From CAXBDP01 sp963974465 (lineage in GTDB: Bacteria; Bacteroidota; Bacteroidia; Cytophagales; Cyclobacteriaceae): DNA of 64,000 bases. Positions 6,152 to 15,989 of this stretch are shown here, piece after piece. The stretch lies in the NCBI GenBank assembly GCA_049340005.1, contig JBMPIY010000014.1. One strand, 5' to 3'. The position numbers and the translations under genes are program-made. The notes under the pieces were generated by a model. That model saw only the letters and a program-made list of their open reading frames with translations. It searched no databases and was not told the origin of the DNA. Every line of letters starts with the position of its first letter. Positions within the stretch are counted from its first letter, which is position 1.

Positions 6152-8296
6152 TTACTTCTTGATAGACGATTCAGTATCCTCGTTTTTGGGCTTACCATTA
6201 CTTGGTTTATCTTTAGAATCACTCTTGTTTTCAGCTTTAGCAGCATCTTTAGCTTTTTTCTCTTCAGCCATTTTCAAAGCCAAAGCTTTTTTAGCATCAT
6301 CTGCTTCTTTTTCTTTTAGCTCTTTTGCTTCCGAGCGCTTAGTGTATGCCTCATAAGTAGTTTCTCTCTCAAAAGGCCTCTTACCAATCAATCTTTCCAA
6401 GTCAGATTGGAATATAATTTCCTTGTCCAAAAGTTCTTTAGCTAGAATCTCCAATTGAGGTCTTTTTTCAGTAAGCAAATCTTTAGCTCTTAAGTATGCA
6501 GAGGCAATTATTTTACGGACTTCCTCATCAATTGTCTTGGCAGTTTCTTCGGAATACGGTTTGTTAAAATTGTATTCCGATTGCTTAGAATCGTAGTAAG
6601 ATATATTACCCAACTTCTCATTCATACCATAAACCGTTACTATACTGTAAGCCATTTTGGTAACTCTTTCCAAGTCACTCAATGCACCTGTAGATATTTT
6701 ATTGAAGATGATTTCTTCAGCAGCTCTACCACCAAGTGTCATAGCCATTTCATCTATCAGTTGCTCTGTTTGATACAGGAATTGCTCTTTTGGCAAATAC
6801 TGAGCATAGCCTAATGCAGCAACACCTCTTGGTACTATACTCACTTTCACCAATGGATCGGCATGTTCTAAGAACCAACCTGCCACTGCGTGACCAGCCT
6901 CGTGGTATGCAACAATTTCTTTTTCCTCCGGAGAGATGATTTTGTTTTTCTTTTCCAATCCACCAATCACTCTATCAATGGCATCTTGGAAATCATCTAA
7001 ACCAATGGCTGATTTATTTCTTCTGGCTGCAATCAAGGCGGCTTCATTACAAACGTTGGCAATTTCAGCTCCGGCAAAGCCAGGAGTTTGAGCAGCAAGT
7101 TTTTTAGAATCTACATCGTCAGCTAATTTCAGTGGCTTAATATGCACTTTGAATATAGCCTCCCGCCCAGCAATATCAGGCTTGTCAATGCTAATCTGTC
7201 GATCGAAACGGCCTGCTCTGAGCAATGCACTGTCCAATACATCGGGACGGTTGGTCGCAGCAAGGATTATTACACCCGAGTCTGTGGCAAAACCATCCAT
7301 TTCAACTAACAAGGAGTTAAGTGTATTCTCTCTTTCGTCATTGGAGCCCGGCATTTGGCCTTTGCCTCTAGAGCGACCAATTGCATCAATCTCATCTATA
7401 AATACGATACAAGGAGCTTTTTCTTTAGCCTGCTTAAACAAATCGCGCACACGAGCAGCACCTACACCCACAAACATTTCCACGAAATCGGAACCTGAAA
7501 GTGAGAAGAATGGAACGCCAGCTTCACCTGCTACTGCTTTTGCAAGCAAGGTTTTACCTGTACCTGGGGGGCCTATTAATAAGGCACCTTTAGGAATTTT
7601 ACCGCCAAGCTTGGTGAATTTGCCGGGTGTTTTCAAGAATTCTACAATCTCAGCAACTTCTTCTTTGGCTTCATCCAATCCAGCTACATCGTTGAAAGTA
7701 ATTTTTACTTTATTCTCTGCATCGAAAAGTGCAGCTTTAGATTTGCCAATATTGAAAATCTGACCGCCTGGGCCTCCGCCACCTGTCATACGACGCATCA
7801 AAATGAAGAAACCCAAAATAAGAAGGAAGAAAATACCCCAGCTGAAAAACACATTTGTGAAATCAGTACGCTCACTTACTTTCAGATCAATTTTAGCATC
7901 TTCTGGCATCTGAGTATTAAGCTCATTGATAAGCTTATCAAAGCCTTCAGGTGAAATTACTTTGAAAGCATAATGAGGACCACTGCTCAAGGCAAGTGGG
8001 TTGAAGCTTTCAAGTTCGTTTTTGTATTTGCTACGAGCTAATGCTTCGTTTGTCAGCGTGATTTCAACCAAATCTTGATTCTTGATAAAATCTACACGAC
8101 GGACATCACCATCAAGCACCATTTGCTTGAATCTAGACTCACTTACATCTACCGTAGAACTTCTATTGAAAAAAGAAATTGCAAGGATTACAATCACTGC
8201 AGCGATAATCACCCAGAGTTGTATTCCAGGTTTTTGCGGCTTTTTAGGCAGCATGTTGTTTCCTCTTTTAGGATTCTTAATCGGATTTTCAGCCAT
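6152..8296 (-). CDS. ftsH: ATP-dependent zinc metalloprotease FtsH
   Basis: This encodes 714 residues in the usual FtsH order: an N-terminal transmembrane helix (about 27-43), a periplasmic domain, a second helix (about 150-167), the AAA module with Walker A GPPGTGKT (242-249) and Walker B CIVFIDEIDA, the second region of homology (ATNRPDVLD, GRFDR), and a peptidase domain with HEAGH (465-469). The C-terminus carries a long Lys/Glu/Ala-rich tail. FtsH degrades misfolded membrane proteins and selected cytosolic regulators as a hexamer. It follows rsfS on the same strand with a 68-base gap, an order common in Bacteroidota. Confidence 0.97.
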   Translation of the reverse strand: MAENPIKNPKRGNNMLPKKPQKPGIQLWVIIAAVIVILAISFFNRSSTVDVSESRFKQMVLDGDVRRVDFIKNQDLVEITLTNEALARSKYKNELESFNPLALSSGPHYAFKVISPEGFDKLINELNTQMPEDAKIDLKVSERTDFTNVFFSWGIFFLLILGFFILMRRMTGGGGPGGQIFNIGKSKAALFDAENKVKITFNDVAGLDEAKEEVAEIVEFLKTPGKFTKLGGKIPKGALLIGPPGTGKTLLAKAVAGEAGVPFFSLSGSDFVEMFVGVGAARVRDLFKQAKEKAPCIVFIDEIDAIGRSRGKGQMPGSNDERENTLNSLLVEMDGFATDSGVIILAATNRPDVLDSALLRAGRFDRQISIDKPDIAGREAIFKVHIKPLKLADDVDSKKLAAQTPGFAGAEIANVCNEAALIAARRNKSAIGLDDFQDAIDRVIGGLEKKNKIISPEEKEIVAYHEAGHAVAGWFLEHADPLVKVSIVPRGVAALGYAQYLPKEQFLYQTEQLIDEMAMTLGGRAAEEIIFNKISTGALSDLERVTKMAYSIVTVYGMNEKLGNISYYDSKQSEYNFNKPYSEETAKTIDEEVRKIIASAYLRAKDLLTEKRPQLEILAKELLDKEIIFQSDLERLIGKRPFERETTYEAYTKRSEAKELKEKEADDAKKALALKMAEEKKAKDAAKAENKSDSKDKPSNGKPKNEDTESSIKK

Positions 8297-8364
8297 TATA
8301 TTTTAAGGGGGAATGTCAACAAATAATTGTCTGTAAAACGTTTTTAACCATAAGTAGTTCGATT

Positions 8365-8712
8365 CTACGAGAATCGTTTCTGTTCTGCGTCTCCCCACAA
8401 ATCTTCAATAGCATAAAATTCCCTTTTATCCTTCTTGAAAACGTGAGCGACCACATCTACATAATCTATTAAAATCCACTCTTTGTTTCGTTTGCCTTCG
8501 TGGCTCCAGGGATTTTGCTTGGAGTTTTTAAAAACTTCCGCTTCTACAGATTCAGAAATAGCTTCCAACTGCGTGTCAGAGTTGCCAGAACAAATAATAA
8601 AAAAATCTGCAATTGCATTTTTAACCTTCCTCAAATCCAACATCACAATATCTGATGCTTTTTTTTCTTCCATACCTTGCACAACCAAGTTGGCTAACTC
8701 TTGTGAATTCAT
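8365..8712 (-). CDS. rsfS: Ribosomal silencing factor RsfS
   Basis: This encodes 115 residues matching the RsfS/Iojap fold: the DIVMLDLRKV segment, FFIICSGNSDTQL, and the signature WILIDYVDVVAHVF near the C-terminus. RsfS binds ribosomal protein uL14 on the large subunit, blocking 30S joining when nutrients are scarce. The length is normal and the start ATG at 8712 is clear. Its promoter must lie in the 55-base gap shared with divergent birA. Confidence 0.95.
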   Translation of the reverse strand: MNSQELANLVVQGMEEKKASDIVMLDLRKVKNAIADFFIICSGNSDTQLEAISESVEAEVFKNSKQNPWSHEGKRNKEWILIDYVDVVAHVFKKDKREFYAIEDLWGDAEQKRFS

Positions 8713-8767
8713 TCAATAAGTTTTTAATTGCGATGCTTTTATAAGCCCGCTAAATTACGAAATTTCT

Positions 8768-9526
8768 TTGCACAAATATTTCACCAATACACTATTTCTT
8801 GGAAAGGTGGCTCATTACATGCCATCTTGTCACTCCACCAACAGTTTGGTCATGGATTTTGTCCGTAATAGGCAGACGCATGAAGGCTTGGTCGTTTGGG
8901 CTGGACACCAAACGGCAGGTCGTGGGCAAATGGGAAATACGTGGGAAGATGCAGAAGGTAAAAACCTTTTGATATCTATTTTATTCAAGCCAATTTTTGT
9001 TCCAGTGATTGCTCAATTCCAACTTACAATGATGGTGTCATTGGCTGTTTATGACACGCTCTCGGCCTATCTGCCTGCGAATCCCGAAATCAAATGGCCT
9101 AATGATATTCTTTATTTTGGGCAGAAGGTGTGTGGAATATTAATTGAGAATACCATAAGTGGCGGGCAAATTGAAAACTCCATCGTGGGAATTGGTGTTA
9201 ATGTAAATCAGCGTGATTTTTCCTTAGCAAAAGCGACTTCATTAGCAGAAATTTGTCAACAAGATTTTAAGATTGAAGAAATCGCTGAGTTCTTACTTAT
9301 CAATTTGGAGAAAAGATATTTAGAGCTGAAGGCAGGGAAAATTAAATCGCTACAGGAAACTTATCATAGCAAATTGTACCAAAAAGACGAATGGCACAAC
9401 TATGAAGAAAGCGGGAGGGTTTTCGCAGGAAAGCTAATTGGAGTATCGAGCGATGGTAAATTGAAGATGGAGCTAGAAGGAGGCTTGGAAAAAGAGTTTA
9501 TTTTTAAGCAAATTTCCTTTCTTTAG
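8768..9526 (+). CDS. birA: Biotin--[acetyl-CoA-carboxylase] ligase
   Basis: This encodes 252 residues and is a ligase-only BirA without the N-terminal DNA-binding domain of the E. coli protein. The biotinyl-AMP site is seen in CHSTN, GRGQMGNTW, NLLISILF and the KWPNDI segment, followed by GILIEN and GIGVNVN. It attaches biotin to the carrier of acetyl-CoA carboxylase. The start is taken as TTG at 8768: the upstream frame closes without an ATG, and residues 1-25 resemble the family N-terminus; ATG 8819 would cut into it. The gene carries one GCGGGAGG site at 9411. Confidence 0.92.
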   Translation: MHKYFTNTLFLGKVAHYMPSCHSTNSLVMDFVRNRQTHEGLVVWAGHQTAGRGQMGNTWEDAEGKNLLISILFKPIFVPVIAQFQLTMMVSLAVYDTLSAYLPANPEIKWPNDILYFGQKVCGILIENTISGGQIENSIVGIGVNVNQRDFSLAKATSLAEICQQDFKIEEIAEFLLINLEKRYLELKAGKIKSLQETYHSKLYQKDEWHNYEESGRVFAGKLIGVSSDGKLKMELEGGLEKEFIFKQISFL

Positions 9527-9549
9527 TCAGATGCTTGATGTTCAACCAC

Positions 9550-9579
9550 TTGTTTTTACTAGTCAAATGCGTAATTTTG
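9550..9579 (+). promoter_or_regulatory. Bacteroidota-type promoter of ahcY
   Basis: TTG at 9550-9552 and TAATTTTG at 9572-9579 are separated by 19 bases, matching the -33 TTG / -7 TAnnTTTG consensus. The predicted start of transcription is near 9586, about 22 bases before the ahcY ATG. Confidence 0.7.
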
Positions 9580-9607
9580 CACATTATCCTATAAATTTTA
9601 TAAAAAA

Positions 9608-10915
9608 ATGATTGAAACACAGTTGAAGTACAAAGTAAAAGATATTTCACTCGCCGATTACGGGAGAAAAGAAATCAGACTTGCAGAAGCTGAAATGCCA
9701 GGTTTGATGGCTACAAGAGCTGAATTTGGCGAATCAAAGCCGCTAAAAGGAACTCGTATAGCAGGTTGTCTTCACATGACTATCCAAACGGCAGTACTTA
9801 TCGAAACTTTAGTGGAGTTGGGAGCAGAAGTAAGTTGGTCGTCTTGCAATATATTCTCAACACAAGATCATGCTGCTGCTGCTATTGCTGCCGCTGGCAT
9901 TCCGGTATTTGCTTGGAAAGGCCTAACTGAAGAAGAATATGAGTGGTGTATTGAGCAAACACTTTATGCATTTGAAGGTGGCAAACCTTTGAATATGATT
10001 TTAGATGATGGTGGTGACCTTACTAATGTGGTATTGGATAAATACCCTGAGATCGCTAAAGGCATCAAAGGTATTTCTGAAGAAACTACTACTGGGGTAC
10101 TTCGCTTATACGAAAGAATGAAAAAAGGTACATTGCCTGTGCCTGCAATCAACGTAAATGATTCGGTTACAAAATCGAAATTTGATAATAAATATGGCTG
10201 TCGTGAGTCATTGGTAGATGCAATCCGTAGAGCTACCGATATCATGCTTGCTGGTAAAGTTGCAGTAGTAGCAGGTTATGGTGATGTGGGTAAAGGTTCT
10301 GCGCAGTCATTGCGTAGTGCTGGTGTTCGTGTTATTGTAACTGAAATTGATCCAATTTGTGCGCTTCAAGCTTCAATGGACGGTTATGAAGTAAAAAGAA
10401 TGACAACTGCTATTCCAAGAGCAGACATTGTTGTGACAGCTACTGGTAACAAAGATATTATCCGTGCTGAGCATTTCAAATTGATGAGAGACAAGTCGAT
10501 CCTTTGTAATATCGGTCACTTCGATAACGAAATCGATATGAAATGGCTAAACCAAAACTACGGACATACGAAAGACACGATCAAGCCTCAAGTGGACTTA
10601 TACAATATCGAAGGAAACGAGATCATTGTATTAGCTGAAGGTCGTTTGGTAAACCTTGGTTGTGCAACGGGTCATCCATCTTTTGTGATGTCAAACTCAT
10701 TTACAAACCAAGTAATGGCTCAAATGGAACTTTGGAACAATGCTGGTGAGTACGAAAATGCAGTTTATACATTGCCTAAGCATTTGGACGAAAAAGTTGC
10801 TGCTTTGCACCTTGATAAATTAGGTGTTGAGTTAGAAACTCTTTCAAACGATCAGGCAGAATATATTGGTGTGCCTGTTTCAGGTCCTTTCAAATCAGAT
10901 CAATACAGATACTAA
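9608..10915 (+). CDS. ahcY: Adenosylhomocysteinase
   Basis: This encodes 435 residues that are collinear with S-adenosylhomocysteine hydrolases. They include the substrate motifs HMTIQTAVLIETL, SCNIFSTQDHAAAAI and NVNDSVTKSKFDN, the NAD-binding GYGDVGKGSAQSL, and the C-terminal KSDQYRY that contributes to the neighbouring subunit's cofactor site. It splits S-adenosylhomocysteine into adenosine and homocysteine, relieving product inhibition of methyltransferases. A strong promoter is visible upstream and a terminator follows, so it is transcribed alone. Confidence 0.97.
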   Translation: MIETQLKYKVKDISLADYGRKEIRLAEAEMPGLMATRAEFGESKPLKGTRIAGCLHMTIQTAVLIETLVELGAEVSWSSCNIFSTQDHAAAAIAAAGIPVFAWKGLTEEEYEWCIEQTLYAFEGGKPLNMILDDGGDLTNVVLDKYPEIAKGIKGISEETTTGVLRLYERMKKGTLPVPAINVNDSVTKSKFDNKYGCRESLVDAIRRATDIMLAGKVAVVAGYGDVGKGSAQSLRSAGVRVIVTEIDPICALQASMDGYEVKRMTTAIPRADIVVTATGNKDIIRAEHFKLMRDKSILCNIGHFDNEIDMKWLNQNYGHTKDTIKPQVDLYNIEGNEIIVLAEGRLVNLGCATGHPSFVMSNSFTNQVMAQMELWNNAGEYENAVYTLPKHLDEKVAALHLDKLGVELETLSNDQAEYIGVPVSGPFKSDQYRY

Positions 10916-10937
10916 TATTTCATATCATTGATATTAA

Positions 10938-10972
10938 AATAGCAGACCATTTGGCCTGCTATTTTTGTTTAC
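10938..10972 (+). terminator. Intrinsic terminator after ahcY
   Basis: AAAATAGCAG and CTGCTATTTTT pair around a ~10-base loop shortly after the ahcY stop, with a T-run on the plus strand. Confidence 0.75.
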
Positions 10973-10996
10973 GCTTGACTGAATACTGTAAAAGAA

Positions 10997-11032
10997 AAAT
11001 CCCTATTCCAATTAATTTCAGAATAGGGATTT
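10997..11032 (-). terminator. Intrinsic terminator after the S9 peptidase gene
   Basis: AAATCCCTATTC and GAATAGGGATTT form a 12-bp stem. Read on the minus strand, the hairpin is followed by a T-rich stretch, and it lies just downstream of the peptidase stop. Confidence 0.75.
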
Positions 11033-11055
11033 ATTATTCATAAGAACAATTATTC

Positions 11056-13782
11056 TTAGCGTTGACCTCCCGCTGGTGCTGGAGTTGCTCTAGCTTTCAT
11101 TTTATCCATATAGCTAATGCCGTCTGTGATCCATTTTGGAGCTGTTTTGCCAAGTACAAAATGATCAAACCATTCTTTAGTTTTGGTATAATAATCCATC
11201 TGATTCTCGCGTTTAGCTAAACCGTGGTTTTCTCCTTCATATACAAGCATTACATGTGGCTTTTCCATTCTACGCATTGTGCCGTACATCTCAATTCCTT
11301 GCTGCCAATCCACAGCACCATCTTTGTCGCCAAATGCTACAAGCAATGGAGTTTTGATATTTTGCGCTCCATATATGGGTGAGTTACGCTTATGCGCTTC
11401 GTACTGCTCATACCATGGGCCACTAAATCTACCTTGGCTTGTTTCAAAGATTTTCTGATCCGGCGTACCTGAGTTCCAGTATATGCTCAAGCTCATACTG
11501 ATCATATCAGTAAGTGGAGCACCCGCAACCGCACCAGCAAAAAGATCAGTTTGGGTAATAAGGAAGCTGGTTTGGTAGGCACCCCATGAGTGTCCCATTA
11601 GCGCAACTTTATCCTTATCAATCATGCCTGTACCAATCATTTTTTCTACAGCTGGCACCACACATTTCACAGCCGACATTCCGGGATCATCAATGTCATA
11701 CACAATGTCTGGCTTGAATACGAAGTAATCCTGCTGACTAAAATTAGTGGTATTGTATGCGCTACGCTCGCTCGGATTGCTATAGCCATGAACGGTATTC
11801 GAAAGAATTTCATAGATATAAACCACCATTGGATATTGCTTACCCGGCTCATAATTAGCAGGGTAGGTAAGTGCACCTTGCAATTCCTTGCCATCAGCAT
11901 TGGTATATGTTACAAGCTCTGACTTGCCCCAGTTGTAGTTTTCTTGTTGCGGGTTAGTGCGAACTAATACACTTGGGTTGCTAAAACTATTGTCTGTTAT
12001 ATACATGGTTGGAGATACATCACCAGCCTGCTTTACAAATGTGAACTTATCAGCTTTTTTGGCTTTAGACAATCGTTGAATTGCCATGTTTTCATAAATA
12101 AGCTCAGAAACTCTTCCTCGTGAATCCATTCTGTAATAGCCGAAGTATTTCGTTCTGTCGCCATAAGCACTTAAATAAAGAGGTTGAGTGATATCGATAT
12201 ATGGCTCTTCATAATCTAATCTATTGATGCGAAATACTTTTTCGTCTGCTCTACCATCAGTTAATTTTCTACTTACTTTGCCATCGAGACTGATTGCATA
12301 CACATCGAATTGATCATAGATCAAAATATCCTTATCATCTTTAGAAAATCCAGCCAATCCATATGGAGGAGGTGTGCCAGGACCATCGTAATTGATGTTG
12401 TAAAGTGGGAATTCTATATCCTCAGTTACATTTGTATGCATATTGGTGGCGATATTATAAACCCACCAGTTTTGATCTTTGAAGTAAGCAATAAACTTAC
12501 CTGCAGCAGAGGTTCTTGCGCTATTGAAATTGCTTAACTGCTTATCAAGCATTTTTTTCTTCTCGCCAGTTGAGGTATTCACTACATAGTAATCTGCATA
12601 ATCTTCTTTAAATGCAGGTTTGTAATCGTCAGGATTGTAAGCAACTGCATATTTATGATCTTCTGTAAGACTAGTGATTGGTTGAGCATTGTCTCCAATT
12701 CTTACAAATTTATTGTTTGCAGGCCACCATGCTGATAGATGAGTTCTGTTTTTATCTTGGTTGTAAGTTACTTTCTGGCGTGGCTGAATTTCTGTGTCTT
12801 CCCAATGCCATACATCTACACCCGGAAGTTTTTCATCCTTCTTTTTAGTCTTGGTAGTGTCCTTTGGCGTCCATTCTTGTAATCCAAAAAATACGGCATC
12901 CTCTGCTTTGGAGATGGCAATGTTAGAACTTGCCAATATGCGCATGTCCTTAGGGAAATTACTTATGGAAGTATGGTCAAAAGCTTTAAGGTTTGGAGTT
13001 CCATAAATGCCGGTATACAGCATTACTTGCTGAGATTCTTCATCGTAATCATCATGCTTCATTGTCTTGTAGAAAGCCAATGAACCGCCTTCTTTATGCC
13101 AAGTTAAATTAGAGAAACTCACAGTGTCACTAGCAATCACTAATTGGCTTTGGTTGGCCATGTTGATCATTTCCACAGATTTGAAAGCTTCATTCTCGGT
13201 GATAAATGCTAGACGATCGCCTTTTTTGTTGAAGCCATATTCGGTGACATTACCGATATTTCTTGTAGTGCCTTTTGCCAAATCTCTAAGCAATAAAGTA
13301 CTGCCTTTTTCCTTGCTGTCTTTTGGTTTAGCTAGGTAGATCGCTAAGAATTTACCATCATCAGAAAAGCTAAATCTTGAAAGGCTATTGATAGTTTCAA
13401 TATTGCCACTGTTCAAGTTCAATAAGCCGAGCTTGTATTCAATGGACTTTTTCTGTTCTTCTAGTTTTTGCGATTCGGCATAGGATACGCCAATTCTGTA
13501 CGCATACCATTGATTGTCTGCAGAAAATGAACCGCCATTTGCAAATGGCAAACTATACATTTTGTCTGTACTTGTGTGTTTTACAAATACCGTATCGCTG
13601 TCTTCCTGACGGCTGATAGTGTAGGCATTCCAATTGCCATCATCAGAAAGGCTACTTCCGCCAAGGGAGTGCCATAATTTAAAATCTTCTGGCTGCAAGT
13701 TTTGCTTCTGTGCCATTGTGGGCATAGCCACGATCAGACAAAGAATTAAACTCAGCCAAATGCTTTGTTTACTGTTAGTCAT
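11056..13782 (-). CDS. Secreted prolyl-oligopeptidase-family (S9) peptidase
   Basis: This encodes 908 residues with a signal peptide ending MPTMAQ. The long N-terminal part is a WD-like beta-propeller (repeated 'F.D..G...A' segments). The C-terminal alpha/beta-hydrolase domain carries the nucleophile in MGHSWGAY (about residue 730), the acid in FGDKDGAVDW and the base in EGENHGL, the S9 Ser-Asp-His triad. It probably degrades peptides in the periplasm, as do the S9 dipeptidyl-peptidase-like enzymes common in Bacteroidota. The C-terminal tail after the hydrolase domain is Ala/Pro rich. The gene is monocistronic with its own terminator. Substrate preference cannot be read. Confidence 0.92.
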   Translation of the reverse strand: MTNSKQSIWLSLILCLIVAMPTMAQKQNLQPEDFKLWHSLGGSSLSDDGNWNAYTISRQEDSDTVFVKHTSTDKMYSLPFANGGSFSADNQWYAYRIGVSYAESQKLEEQKKSIEYKLGLLNLNSGNIETINSLSRFSFSDDGKFLAIYLAKPKDSKEKGSTLLLRDLAKGTTRNIGNVTEYGFNKKGDRLAFITENEAFKSVEMINMANQSQLVIASDTVSFSNLTWHKEGGSLAFYKTMKHDDYDEESQQVMLYTGIYGTPNLKAFDHTSISNFPKDMRILASSNIAISKAEDAVFFGLQEWTPKDTTKTKKKDEKLPGVDVWHWEDTEIQPRQKVTYNQDKNRTHLSAWWPANNKFVRIGDNAQPITSLTEDHKYAVAYNPDDYKPAFKEDYADYYVVNTSTGEKKKMLDKQLSNFNSARTSAAGKFIAYFKDQNWWVYNIATNMHTNVTEDIEFPLYNINYDGPGTPPPYGLAGFSKDDKDILIYDQFDVYAISLDGKVSRKLTDGRADEKVFRINRLDYEEPYIDITQPLYLSAYGDRTKYFGYYRMDSRGRVSELIYENMAIQRLSKAKKADKFTFVKQAGDVSPTMYITDNSFSNPSVLVRTNPQQENYNWGKSELVTYTNADGKELQGALTYPANYEPGKQYPMVVYIYEILSNTVHGYSNPSERSAYNTTNFSQQDYFVFKPDIVYDIDDPGMSAVKCVVPAVEKMIGTGMIDKDKVALMGHSWGAYQTSFLITQTDLFAGAVAGAPLTDMISMSLSIYWNSGTPDQKIFETSQGRFSGPWYEQYEAHKRNSPIYGAQNIKTPLLVAFGDKDGAVDWQQGIEMYGTMRRMEKPHVMLVYEGENHGLAKRENQMDYYTKTKEWFDHFVLGKTAPKWITDGISYMDKMKARATPAPAGGQR

Positions 13783-13851
13783 CTTTAATAGTTAGAGTTT
13801 ATTGTGATTTTACTTTAATGTTAGGAATTATAATTTTCCTAAACAAAAATT

Positions 13852-14448
13852 TTAGAATAGGGTGAGTTGGTCGGGTAATAGTTTGAAGCTCATTCGATGA
13901 ATGGGCGATGGGCCAATTTCTGCAATTGCTTGTCTATGAGTACGGGTGGGGTAGCCGGCATTCTTTTCCCAGCCATAATGTGGAAATTGTTTTGCGTAAT
14001 TTTCCATCAGTGCATCTCGGTGGGTTTTGGCCAGAATAGATGCTGCCGCAATGCTCAAGTATTTTCCATCACCTTTTATAATGCAGCAATGCTCAATCTC
14101 TTCATATCGGTTGAATCTATTGCCATCTACAAGAATGAAATTCGGTACTCTTTGCAACTGCTTCAATGCTCTATGCATAGCAAGGAATGAAGCATTTAAA
14201 ATATTGATTTGATCAATTTCTTGTGGTTCCACTAAACCAATGGCCCAAGCAAGAGCAGTGGATTTGATTTTTGGGGCTAATTCCTCCCGCTTTTTCTTAC
14301 TTAACTGCTTAGAGTCATTCAGGCCAATTAGCTCAATCTCGGGATTCCAGATTACTGCCGCAGCTACCACTGGGCCTGCTAAACATCCTCTGCCAGCCTC
14401 ATCACACCCCGCTTCGATTTTCTCTTTATTCAAATAAGGTAATAGCAT
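13852..14448 (-). CDS. rnhB: Ribonuclease HII
   Basis: This encodes 198 residues. CDEAGRG near the N-terminus supplies the first two acidic residues, ILVDGNRF the third, and SIAAASILAKTHRD the fourth, all typical of RNase HII. GYPTRTHRQAIAEIGPSPIHRMSF is the usual C-terminal block. It removes RNA from RNA-DNA hybrids and single ribonucleotides from DNA. It lies upstream of, and in the same direction as, the S9 peptidase, with a 69-base gap, and is divergent from the photolyase gene. Confidence 0.96.
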   Translation of the reverse strand: MLLPYLNKEKIEAGCDEAGRGCLAGPVVAAAVIWNPEIELIGLNDSKQLSKKKREELAPKIKSTALAWAIGLVEPQEIDQINILNASFLAMHRALKQLQRVPNFILVDGNRFNRYEEIEHCCIIKGDGKYLSIAAASILAKTHRDALMENYAKQFPHYGWEKNAGYPTRTHRQAIAEIGPSPIHRMSFKLLPDQLTLF

Positions 14449-14513
14449 TCTTCACTCTTTTTTCAATTGGCAAATTAAGAAAAACAAGCTTCTCTATATT
14501 CAGTTCTGTTGCT

Positions 14514-15989
14514 ATGAATTTCGATGATTATGTTATTGTATGGTTAAAGCGTGATTTGCGTTTGGTAGATCATGCTCCTTTTCGAGCGGCCATCGAGAGC
14601 GGCTACCCAATATTAATTATCTATATCCTAGAGGATTCCCTTGTTCAAGATCCTCATTATTCTGATCGCCATTGGCATTTCGTAGCAGATTCTTTGCTGG
14701 AAATGGACAATACATTAAAGTCGAAATTTGGAACAGGCTTAACTGTAATTCACTCGGAGGCTTTAGGTTTCTTTCAAAAGCTGAATGCTTGGAAAAAACC
14801 TAAGACAGTTTATTCTTATTGCGAAACGGGTTTGGGAATCACATTTAATAGAGATACGGCATTAGCTAAATTTTTTAATACGGAGACAATAGAATGGCTG
14901 GAATTTCAGCAAAATGGAGTGAAGCGTGGACTTGGAAACAGAAAAAACTGGCGGGAGGATTGGCATACATTTATGAAAATGTCTTTAGATACTCCCAATT
15001 GGGCCAAGTTTAAGGCTTTCTCGTTGCCAAAAGATGAGTTTGATGAAATGATTATTTCTGGCAAACTGCATTTGCAGAAGCGGAATTCAATTTTCCAAAA
15101 AGGAGGCGAATCTCAAGCTCAAAGGTATTTGCAGAGTTTTCTAAAAGATCGAGTAAGTCAATACAACAGCCATATTTCAAAGCCAGCTTTAAGTCGCAAA
15201 AGTTGTAGTCGATTATCTCCATATATTGCTTGGGGGAATTTGTCGATGCGTCAGGTTTTTCAGCAGATGGAACAATCAAAGCCTCAATCTCCATCACGTT
15301 GGCATTTAGCAAGTTTCGGTTCACGATTGCGTTGGCATTGCCACTTTATCCAAAAGTTCGAAATGGAATGCAGTATGGAATTCCAAAACATCAATAGCGG
15401 TTATGACACCATTCGCAAAGATTGGAATGACCCACATTTTGAAGCTTGGAAAAATGGCCAAACTGGTTATCCCTTAGTAGATGCTTCGATGCGCTGTGTC
15501 AGAGAAACAGGCTATTTGAATTTCCGAATGCGGGCAATGGTCGTATCATTTCTCACGCATCATTTGTGGCTGGATTGGCGCAAAGGCGCACAACATTTGG
15601 CTGCATGCTTTTTGGATTTCGAGCCCGGCATTCATTATCCGCAGTTTCAAATGCAATCAGGTGTAACGGGAATCAATACAGTGAGAATTTACAATCCTGT
15701 GAAGCAGTCGCTGGAAAATGATTCGGATGCGGTATTTATTAAGGAATGGGTTCCAGAAATAAGCCACCTCCCGCTGGTCTTCATTCATGAACCATGGAAA
15801 ATGACCGATATGGAGCAAATGATTTACCATTGCCAATTAGCCGTTGATTATCCTCAGCGGATTGTCAATATTGAAGAAAGCGGGAGGAAAGCCAGAGATA
15901 TTCTATTTTCTATGCAAAAGGAAGCTTCAGTCAAAGTAAGTAGTAATCGCATTTTGAAAAAGCATACTAATCCCAATAGAATGTCATGA
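14514..15989 (+). CDS. Photolyase/cryptochrome family flavoprotein
   Basis: This encodes 491 residues with an N-terminal Rossmann photolyase domain (VIVWLKRDLRLVDHAPF) and a C-terminal FAD-binding helical domain. In the latter, SRLSPYIAWGNLS, FGSRLRWHCHFIQ and TGYPLVDASMRCVRETGYLNFRMRAMVVSFL are the FAD-contacting blocks. It probably repairs cyclobutane pyrimidine dimers in light; a cryptochrome-like sensory role cannot be excluded because the subclass is not clear. The stop codon overlaps the ATG of the DUF2256 gene (ATGA), giving translational coupling. Three GCGGGAGG sites lie in this gene. Confidence 0.9.
   Translation: MNFDDYVIVWLKRDLRLVDHAPFRAAIESGYPILIIYILEDSLVQDPHYSDRHWHFVADSLLEMDNTLKSKFGTGLTVIHSEALGFFQKLNAWKKPKTVYSYCETGLGITFNRDTALAKFFNTETIEWLEFQQNGVKRGLGNRKNWREDWHTFMKMSLDTPNWAKFKAFSLPKDEFDEMIISGKLHLQKRNSIFQKGGESQAQRYLQSFLKDRVSQYNSHISKPALSRKSCSRLSPYIAWGNLSMRQVFQQMEQSKPQSPSRWHLASFGSRLRWHCHFIQKFEMECSMEFQNINSGYDTIRKDWNDPHFEAWKNGQTGYPLVDASMRCVRETGYLNFRMRAMVVSFLTHHLWLDWRKGAQHLAACFLDFEPGIHYPQFQMQSGVTGINTVRIYNPVKQSLENDSDAVFIKEWVPEISHLPLVFIHEPWKMTDMEQMIYHCQLAVDYPQRIVNIEESGRKARDILFSMQKEASVKVSSNRILKKHTNPNRMS

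Noticed and set aside
7149..7763. 204-codon plus-strand frame opposite ftsH
   Set aside because: It lies entirely antisense to the conserved AAA domain of ftsH; long open antisense frames are common there.
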